Shown piece after piece: positions 15,184 through 20,822 of a stretch of DNA of 20,822 nucleotides. Under the pieces are notes generated by a model. The model saw nothing but the letters and a program-made list of their open reading frames with translations, was not told the origin of the DNA and did not search any database. Location: positions 1-20,822 of the forward strand of contig PIYH01000009.1 in NCBI GenBank assembly GCA_003601695.1, written 5' to 3'. Source of the stretch: Candidatus Bathyarchaeota archaeon (lineage in GTDB: Archaea; Thermoproteota; Bathyarchaeia; Bathyarchaeales; DTEX01). Position 1 is the stretch's first letter. The number at the start of each line of letters is the position of its first letter. A program made the translations under genes and the position numbers.

Positions 15184-15990
15184 ATGCGACTCACATTGGA
15201 GATCGGCTTTTCAATGCTGTATTGTCTCTCCCACTCATTCTCTAAGGCCCTAAGCATCCTCGAAGAGGCTAGATTCAAAAATGTGGAGATAGTTGATGAG
15301 GGATTGCACTCTCTAAATGAAGAGAGAGTGGATGCTATAAGGAAGATAGCATATGATAGAGATCTTGAAATATCGATTCATTCTCCATTCATAAACGTTG
15401 ATATAGCGTCCATATCGTATCAGAAAAGAAGAGCCTCGCTTAGGCGATTAAAGAAGTCGATTCTTCTCTCAGGAAAACTAGACTCGCCACTATGGGTTCT
15501 TCATTCTGGACTGAGAAACAATTCCAGCTACCTCTTCTCCGACGTAAACTGGGAGATGAATCTAAGATCCATACGTGAACTCGCTGAATTCTCTAAAATG
15601 CACGGTGTCCGCGTAACTGTTGAGAATGGAATTTCAAACCTCCACTTTCTACTTAGCAAAGTCGAGGATTTTAACCGATTCTATGATAATCTGGGAGACT
15701 ATGAGATAGGGTTAACTCTAGATGTTGGACACGCAAACATAGAGGGAGAGATATTTAGATTCCTTAAGGAGTATGCTGGGAAGATCGTTCATACACATCT
15801 TCACGATAATCATGGAATCTCCGATGAGCATCTAGGCATAGGCGACGGAAACATCAACTGGAGACGAGTGATTCAAACTTTTAAGGAGATAAACTATAAA
15901 GGGTCCTTAATAGTTGAGTCTGTAAGAGACGTAGACGGTAGCCTCTCAAGGTTAGTAAGATTGATTAGGGAGACAAGTATCTTGAATTAA
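15184..15990 (+). CDS. TIM-barrel sugar isomerase / AP endonuclease-2-like metalloenzyme
   Basis: This is a 268-residue single barrel of the xylose isomerase-like superfamily. Metal ligands of the fold are visible: H66 (SIHSPF), H107 (VLHSG), E147 (VTVENG), D180 and H183 (LDVGHAN), the cluster HTHLHDNHG (203-211), H216 with DGNINW, and E245 (LIVESV). The family includes sugar-phosphate epimerases, inosose isomerases and endonuclease IV. The DNN/HLGIGDGNINW segment fits the sugar epimerase/isomerase branch better than endonuclease IV. The substrate cannot be told. The gene starts one base after the UPF0201 stop, so it is translationally close to that RNA-linked pair. Confidence 0.85.
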   Translation: MRLTLEIGFSMLYCLSHSFSKALSILEEARFKNVEIVDEGLHSLNEERVDAIRKIAYDRDLEISIHSPFINVDIASISYQKRRASLRRLKKSILLSGKLDSPLWVLHSGLRNNSSYLFSDVNWEMNLRSIRELAEFSKMHGVRVTVENGISNLHFLLSKVEDFNRFYDNLGDYEIGLTLDVGHANIEGEIFRFLKEYAGKIVHTHLHDNHGISDEHLGIGDGNINWRRVIQTFKEINYKGSLIVESVRDVDGSLSRLVRLIRETSILN

Positions 15991-15994
15991 AGAG

Positions 15995-16915
15995 TTATTT
16001 CTCAAATGGAACGTCGAGGCTCATAAAGTCCTCCGCGACTATAACGTTTGGGAAGACTCTCTTAGCCTCCTCTAGCAGTATATTAGCGTCGCTGTATCGG
16101 GCGCTTATATGCGTCAAGATGAGAAGTTTCACTTTAGCCTTCTTGGCGACGGATGCAGCTCCACTCGGGGTGGAATGCATATCTCTCTCAGCTCTCTCAG
16201 CAAGCTCATCGGAGAAGGTGGCTTCATGAATTAAGACGTCAGCTTCCAATGCAAGATTAACTATGTTCTCAGATGGCCTTGTGTCACCTACATATACTAT
16301 CTTTCTTCCTCTTCTCGGAGGGCCGAGTACATCCTCAGGCTTGACTATTCTGCCATTTAGGAGCTTCACATTCTCTCCGCGCTGCAGCCTTGACCATAAT
16401 GGGCCTTTAGGAACTCCTAAAGAAACTGCCTTCTCAGGATTAAATCTTCCCGGACGCGGCTTCTCAACGAAGGCATATGCAAGAGAGGGGACTGAATGCT
16501 CAGCCCATGCCGACCGGATCTCGTAACTGCGTTCTCGGCAGATTACGCCTTCTCCAACCTCATAGACCTCTACTGGAAACTTAAGCGAGAACCTCACTGT
16601 TCTCCTAGAAGCATCCACGAACTCAGAGATTCCCGAAGGCCCATATATCTTTAAGGGCTTATCACGGCCGAGAAGAGACATGGTTTGGAGAAGGCCTGGA
16701 ATACCAAGAATGTGGTCTCCATGCATATGGGTGATGAAGATTCTCATCTTCCGATTGAAGCCTATCTTCGCGGTCACCATCTGCCTCTGAGATCCCTCCC
16801 CGCAGTCGAAGAGAAAAATTTCTCCCTCCCGCTTCAGGGCTATTGCTGGGAGCGCGCGGGTCACCGTCGGTACGCTAGCGGCTGTTCCTAGGAATGTTAT
16901 TCTCAGACTCAACAT
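15995..16915 (-). CDS. rnz: Ribonuclease Z (tRNA 3' processing endonuclease)
   Basis: This 306-residue metallo-beta-lactamase enzyme cuts tRNA precursors after the discriminator base. The HxHxDH zinc motif is H63-M-H65-G-D67-H68. Further ligand motifs are HSVPSLAY, YVGDTRPS, LIHEATF and the terminal LTHISARY. The N-terminus ITFLGTAASVPT is typical. A GGAGG lies 5 bases before the ATG, and the gene follows Trm-G10 by only 14 bases, so it is in the HMGR operon. The sugar isomerase ends 4 bases away on the other strand, leaving no room for a separate terminator. It acts immediately before the CCA-adding enzyme encoded nearby. Confidence 0.95.
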   Translation of the reverse strand: MLSLRITFLGTAASVPTVTRALPAIALKREGEIFLFDCGEGSQRQMVTAKIGFNRKMRIFITHMHGDHILGIPGLLQTMSLLGRDKPLKIYGPSGISEFVDASRRTVRFSLKFPVEVYEVGEGVICRERSYEIRSAWAEHSVPSLAYAFVEKPRPGRFNPEKAVSLGVPKGPLWSRLQRGENVKLLNGRIVKPEDVLGPPRRGRKIVYVGDTRPSENIVNLALEADVLIHEATFSDELAERAERDMHSTPSGAASVAKKAKVKLLILTHISARYSDANILLEEAKRVFPNVIVAEDFMSLDVPFEK

Positions 16916-16929
16916 GTAGCCTCCTATAT

Positions 16930-17967
16930 TTATGTGGAGAAGACAGCTATCTCACGGGTTAATCCTCCATGAATATACATAAAATGTGATTCTAAGTGCT
17001 TAAAACCTGTCTCCTCTGCTATCTGGCTGACGTTAATCCTTTTCGGGGCGGCGAGGCAGATATATCCTCCCCCGCGAAGAATATCTCTAGCATCTGAGAG
17101 GAAACTTCTATAGACTTCTGCCACATCCATGCCAAGCGTGGTCGTCGAGGTTCCGTAGGGTGGATCCGTAACTATACGGTCGACTCTTCCGGGCAAGTAT
17201 GGGGAAGAACGTGCGTCAGCGACGAGTAAGCCCTCAGCTCTCAGTCTATAGGCTGAAAGATTCCACATGCTTCCCTCAATCATGCGTCGTTTTATATCTG
17301 ACCCCACCACTCGGCATCCTATCAATCCGGCTTCTACTAGAAAACTTCCAGTTCCACAGAACGGATCTAGAACTAGATCCCCTCTCCTAGCTCGGGCGAG
17401 ATTAACCATACATCTCGCAATCTTGGGAGACATAGTGGCTGAGTGTGAAAACGCTATTCTTGAGGTATACTTCTTAAACTTTCCAGCTTTGATCTCCGCC
17501 GTCTTCAAGCCGAAGACGAAATTACCATCCGATAGAACTCCAAAAAAGATCTTCTCCGGATTTTTAAGGTCAACCTTCGCTCCCTTCACGGATTCGAATA
17601 TTACTTCCCCAATCCTGCGTTCCAGCGACAACCTGTCTATATGTTGAGATGCACCTCTAACTCTTCTAATTCGGACAGCGAATCTTTCACCATGAGATAC
17701 ATAATCTAACATGTCAACTCTTCTTATACTATCAAGTATCTCCTCTACTGATGCTATACAATACGTAATGAGAAGGCCGCATGCCCTTGTAAGCGCCGAT
17801 CTACATACAACAGACTCCACGGAGTTAGGATTCAACTCTAGAACTAAGACTTGGCTGAGTTTAAGTAGAATTGAGTAAGCGTGACCTTCAGATTCTAGAA
17901 TTGCCTTAACCTCGGCGAAGGGGAGGGTTGGATTCTCTCCGGAGACTAGGAAGAAGAAACGAGTCAC
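16930..17967 (-). CDS. trmG10: tRNA (guanine(10)-N2)-methyltransferase (THUMP type)
   Basis: The enzyme makes N2-methyl or dimethylguanosine at tRNA position 10. An N-terminal THUMP-containing half (about 1-165) with FAVRIRRVRG precedes a class I methyltransferase domain. The SAM-binding motif is DPFCGTGSFLVEAG starting at 201, and the amino-methylation motif is DPPYG at 268-272. The layout fits archaeal Trm-G10 (TIGR01177 type). THUMP RNA methyltransferases of other specificity such as Trm14 share this design, so the exact target is probable, not proven. Translation starts at GTG 17967 with GAGGT about 7 bases upstream. HMGR lies 23 bases upstream and RNase Z 14 bases downstream. Confidence 0.88.
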   Translation of the reverse strand: MTRFFFLVSGENPTLPFAEVKAILESEGHAYSILLKLSQVLVLELNPNSVESVVCRSALTRACGLLITYCIASVEEILDSIRRVDMLDYVSHGERFAVRIRRVRGASQHIDRLSLERRIGEVIFESVKGAKVDLKNPEKIFFGVLSDGNFVFGLKTAEIKAGKFKKYTSRIAFSHSATMSPKIARCMVNLARARRGDLVLDPFCGTGSFLVEAGLIGCRVVGSDIKRRMIEGSMWNLSAYRLRAEGLLVADARSSPYLPGRVDRIVTDPPYGTSTTTLGMDVAEVYRSFLSDARDILRGGGYICLAAPKRINVSQIAEETGFKHLESHFMYIHGGLTREIAVFST

Positions 17968-17990
17968 ACCGGGACCTCTTAGATTATTCT

Positions 17991-19271
17991 TCAGATTCGA
18001 CTCCTAAGTTTTCTCTGATATTCCTCTAAGAGCTCTTTAGCTCTATCCAACCTTATCTTTCTTTCCTCAACCATCCTTTCGGCGATCAAGTCTATGAGGC
18101 CACCTGCGGCGCCAGCCATTATCGCAATGTTTCTGGCATGCAGAGACATGTGGCCTCTCTGTATGCCTTCATGTGCAAGTGCTCTTAATGCAGCTAGGTT
18201 CTGAGCCAGTCCAACGGCGGCCATAACCTCACTTAGTTCTCTAGCTGTTTTAACGCCTAGAATCTTTAAGGCTACCTTTGCAGCTGGATGGACCTTCGTA
18301 GCGCCTCCTATTATGCCAGCGGCAAGTGGGAGCTCTATAGAACCAACTAGATCTCCATTCCCATTCTTCTCCCAGACTGAAAGTGGGGAATAATGTCCAC
18401 TTCTCGCGGCGTATGCATGCGCTCCCGCCTCTATAGCTCGATGATCATTGCATGTTGCAAGAGCTACGGCTATAATTCCGTTGAGTATCCCCTTGTTATG
18501 TGTTGCGGCTCGATATGGATCGGCGGCTGCAAATGCATACGCATCAACTATTCCGTCAACAACCTCTTCTCCGCCTACCTCCTCTTTATCTACAATCGTC
18601 CAAGCTCTAGCAAGCCGTTCTGTTGCAAGGTTAGAGATTATCCGAAGCAATACCTTTCCTCCAGTGATCTTTTCGATAATTGGAGCTACAGCCTCAGCCA
18701 TTGTGTTCACAGCATTAGCCCCCATCGCATCTCTGCAGTCCACAAGTAATTCAGCAATGACCATAGCTCCCCTCATCGTATGTATCACTTTAGCTCTGAC
18801 ATCCTTTGCTCCACCTCCAACCGAGACCAACATTGGATCCTGCTCATTTGCCTTCTCCAAGATCTCATCTTTAGACTCTAGTATTGCCATTCTAGCTCGA
18901 TAAGGATCCTTAACCTTAACTACTTGGATTTGTCCCATCATCACTGGCTCCGTACTGTTAGTGAAGATTCCCCCCCTCCTCCTCGTCATCTTCGCTCCAT
19001 AGCTTGCTGCAGCGACAACCGAGGTCTCTTCGATAGCCATAGGAATCAAGTAGTCCTTTCCATTTATCAGGAAGTTAACGGCTATTCCAAGAGGTATAGG
19101 TATCGCTCCAACGACATTCTCGATCATGCGATCAGCTAACTCTAAGCTTAGAGATCCAGTTGACTGCAGAATGTTTACCTCCTCATCGGTAAGTCCCGCA
19201 AACTCCTTAACTATCTTCATGCGTTCCTTCACGCTGAGCTTGTAAAAGCTTGGAATACGCGAAGACTTCAA
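17991..19271 (-). CDS. Hydroxymethylglutaryl-CoA reductase, class II type
   Basis: The enzyme interconverts HMG-CoA and mevalonate, the precursor of archaeal isoprenoid lipids. The sequence is of the class II (Pseudomonas MvaA-like) form, with the N-terminal motif RIPSFYKLSVKERMKIV and the segment DRMIENVVGAIPIPLGIAVN. Catalytic positions fit MvaA with a constant shift of seven: Glu in IEETSVVAAAS (81-82), Lys260 in ATHNKGI, Asp276 in TCNDHRA, and His374 in RGHMSLHARN. DAMGANAVN is at 181-189. The start is TTG 19271, since an in-frame TAG lies five codons upstream. A GGAG overlaps that TAG. Most archaea use class I enzymes, so transfer from bacteria is likely. It leads an operon with Trm-G10 and rnz. 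Confidence 0.95.
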   Translation of the reverse strand: MKSSRIPSFYKLSVKERMKIVKEFAGLTDEEVNILQSTGSLSLELADRMIENVVGAIPIPLGIAVNFLINGKDYLIPMAIEETSVVAAASYGAKMTRRRGGIFTNSTEPVMMGQIQVVKVKDPYRARMAILESKDEILEKANEQDPMLVSVGGGAKDVRAKVIHTMRGAMVIAELLVDCRDAMGANAVNTMAEAVAPIIEKITGGKVLLRIISNLATERLARAWTIVDKEEVGGEEVVDGIVDAYAFAAADPYRAATHNKGILNGIIAVALATCNDHRAIEAGAHAYAARSGHYSPLSVWEKNGNGDLVGSIELPLAAGIIGGATKVHPAAKVALKILGVKTARELSEVMAAVGLAQNLAALRALAHEGIQRGHMSLHARNIAIMAGAAGGLIDLIAERMVEERKIRLDRAKELLEEYQRKLRSRI

Positions 19272-19498
19272 AATTCTTCTCTCCTACCCCATTAGAGATG
19301 TTCCATTTTTATGAGATGTAATGATAAACAAATATTGAATTTAACCATACTTAAAGATTCGGCTCTTAGCGGAAGATGCTTAAAACTTTAGGTTTAATGA
19401 AATATTCTCTCAAATCTCCAAGTCTTACGGCTCAGCGAAACATACATTACGGAATATGTATAAGGTTATAGAGTAAAATGTTTATAGAGGACTCTAGA

Positions 19499-20698
19499 AT
19501 GAATGAGGAAACCTCATTCTTTGAGAAGACGCTTTTGGATGAAGATAATGGAGTATACGTTGAGAAGTGGAGCCTATCCAGTCAAGAGCTAAGAGTTGGC
19601 AGAGGATGGCGAATTGAGAAGCGTAGGCTCTACGGAGGCCTCTCAGACGGTGTAGATCTGATTACGCTAGATAATGGTGAACTCTCGTTCACAATAGTTC
19701 CCACGCGAGGCATGAGCATATGGAAGGGAATGTATAAGTCTATGTTTCTGGGGTGGAACTCTCCAATCAAGAATCCAGTTCATCCACGGCACATAAACTT
19801 GGAGGCTATGGGAGGAACCGGATTGCTTGAAGGATTCAATGAAATGATAGTTCGCTGCGGCCTCAGCAGCTTGGGAGCCCCCGCAACAGATGTGATAATG
19901 GATAATATGGGGAGAAAAAAAGAGATTATGCTTACTCTCCACGGAAAAATAGCGAATATTCCGGCTTCGCTAGTAAATGTCAGAGTCGGCTTGAAGCCTC
20001 CATTTCCATTAGAGGTTGAAGGAGTAGTCTATGAAAGATCAATGTTTGGACCTAATCTTAAGCTCTCATCTATTATTAGAACTATTCCCGGAAGCAATCT
20101 GTTCACTATTTGTGACGTTATTGAGAATCTCAGCGGATCCTCAAGCGATATGCAAATTCTGTATCACTGTAACTATGGTTCGCCGATCTTGGAGGAGGGA
20201 AGCCGATTCATAGCGCCTATTGAGAAGGTTGTTCCAAGAGATTCAGTAGCCGCTAAGGAAGTTGAGAACTTTGACGTTTATGGTCCGCCGCGAAGCGGCT
20301 TTATAGAGCATGTTTACTTCATGAAGATGCTTTCAGATGATGATGGAAACACGACCGTCCTTTTGACAAATAAAGACATGGATAAGGCAGTCTCTATATC
20401 ATATTCGGTTAATGAGCTGCCATGTTTCACGCTCTGGAAGAATACATCCAGTCTCGAAGATGGATATGTAACTGGACTGGAGCCGGGAACAAGTTTTCCA
20501 AATGTCAAGCCCTTCGAGAGGAAACATGGAAGAGTGATAAGTCTCAATCCTGGCGAGAAATTTATCTCCAGAGTAACCGTCTCAGCTCATCTTGGTAAAG
20601 ATAACGTTAGGAAGATGTTAAGCAGGGTTGAGGCTATTCGTAGGGGAAGACATCCAGAGATCTTTAGGGCTCCACTTAAGGAATTCTCACCGAGCTAA
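19499..20698 (+). CDS. DUF4432 family aldose 1-epimerase-like protein
   Basis: This is a beta-sandwich protein of the galactose mutarotase-like superfamily. Family marks are IVPTRGMSIW near residues 66-75 of this start, FNEMIVRCGLSSLGAP, the TLHGKIANIPAS segment with a central His, and the late LYHCNYGSP. DUF4432 members lie in carbohydrate operons and are thought to act on sugars or sugar-like substrates. The exact reaction is unknown. I chose ATG 19499 because GAGGA lies 7 bases upstream. The frame also opens at ATG 19478, close to a TATA-like sequence (19452-19462) that would place transcription start near there. The gene is divergent from HMGR across a 206-base gap that holds only promoter-like A/T sequence. 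Confidence 0.8.
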   Translation: MNEETSFFEKTLLDEDNGVYVEKWSLSSQELRVGRGWRIEKRRLYGGLSDGVDLITLDNGELSFTIVPTRGMSIWKGMYKSMFLGWNSPIKNPVHPRHINLEAMGGTGLLEGFNEMIVRCGLSSLGAPATDVIMDNMGRKKEIMLTLHGKIANIPASLVNVRVGLKPPFPLEVEGVVYERSMFGPNLKLSSIIRTIPGSNLFTICDVIENLSGSSSDMQILYHCNYGSPILEEGSRFIAPIEKVVPRDSVAAKEVENFDVYGPPRSGFIEHVYFMKMLSDDDGNTTVLLTNKDMDKAVSISYSVNELPCFTLWKNTSSLEDGYVTGLEPGTSFPNVKPFERKHGRVISLNPGEKFISRVTVSAHLGKDNVRKMLSRVEAIRRGRHPEIFRAPLKEFSPS

Positions 20699-20764
20699 AT
20701 TAGGATATCTTCTTGTAAATATTGAGAGATCTTTCCATAATTTTTTGCTATACCGAAATTGAAG

Positions 20765-20822
20765 ATGAAGCTGGAGGGGTTATATAGCGAGGTGATAAGC
20801 GGGCGGTTTCATGCTGATATAG
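20765..20822 (+). CDS. Possible start of a gene running off the right edge
   Basis: ATG 20765 opens a frame, MKLEGLYSEVISGRFHADI, that stays open to the end of the window. It follows the DUF4432 gene by 66 bases on the same strand. It is too short to assign to a family, and the sequence TTATATAG inside it at about 20780 could instead be the promoter of a gene beyond the edge. Confidence 0.25.
   Translation, partial: MKLEGLYSEVISGRFHADI

Noticed and set aside
18393..18903. Overlapping plus-strand open frames across the HMG-CoA reductase gene
   Set aside because: They are shadows of the reductase coding strand, which has all catalytic motifs.

Overview
The window is archaeal chromosomal DNA. 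The evidence is a set of archaea-specific genes: an archaeal-type CCA-adding enzyme, a THUMP-type tRNA G10 methyltransferase, UPF0200/UPF0201 family proteins, a COG2112 kinase, an Lhr-type helicase with a C-terminal zinc ribbon, an aKMT-like lysine methyltransferase and an HTH_45 winged-helix protein. Promoters look like TATA boxes, several starts are TTG or GTG, and AGA/AGG arginine codons are common. The aKMT-like protein and the HTH_45 protein suggest a Thermoproteota (TACK) lineage, possibly near Bathyarchaeia. I cannot place it more precisely, and the class II HMG-CoA reductase is unusual for that group. I see no rRNA, tRNA, insertion sequence or CRISPR array.

Layout. 1-645 (-): start of a multi-membrane GT-C-like protein that runs off the left edge. 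725-1207 (-): a RelE/RHH toxin-antitoxin locus with an intact antitoxin, a palindromic operator and a broken toxin. 1382-1630 (+): a remnant of a PurF-like amidotransferase. 1687-5789 (-): YkgJ-type cysteine-cluster protein, aKMT-like methyltransferase, Lhr helicase. 5928-6221 (+): winged-helix protein. 6436-9224 (-): the TldD/TldE peptidase pair, overlapping by 4 bp. 9354-10030 (-): an orphan RHH protein behind a perfect tandem repeat, then a zinc-ribbon membrane protein.

10202-11122 (-): KaiC-like ATPase with a C-terminal helix-hairpin-helix domain. 11269-14066 (-): apparent operon thpR, cca and kinase. 14215-15990 (+): divergent operon of UPF0200 P-loop protein, UPF0201 RNA-binding protein and TIM-barrel isomerase. 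15995-19271 (-): operon of class II HMG-CoA reductase, Trm-G10 methyltransferase and RNase Z. 19499-20698 (+): DUF4432 mutarotase-like protein, followed by what may be the beginning of another gene.

Functional theme. RNase Z, the CCA-adding enzyme, the 2',3'-cyclic phosphodiesterase, the G10 methyltransferase and the UPF0201 protein lie within about 6 kb, which makes a tRNA/RNA end-maturation neighbourhood. HMG-CoA reductase supplies mevalonate for archaeal isoprenoid lipids. The left 1.7 kb is a decaying accessory patch.
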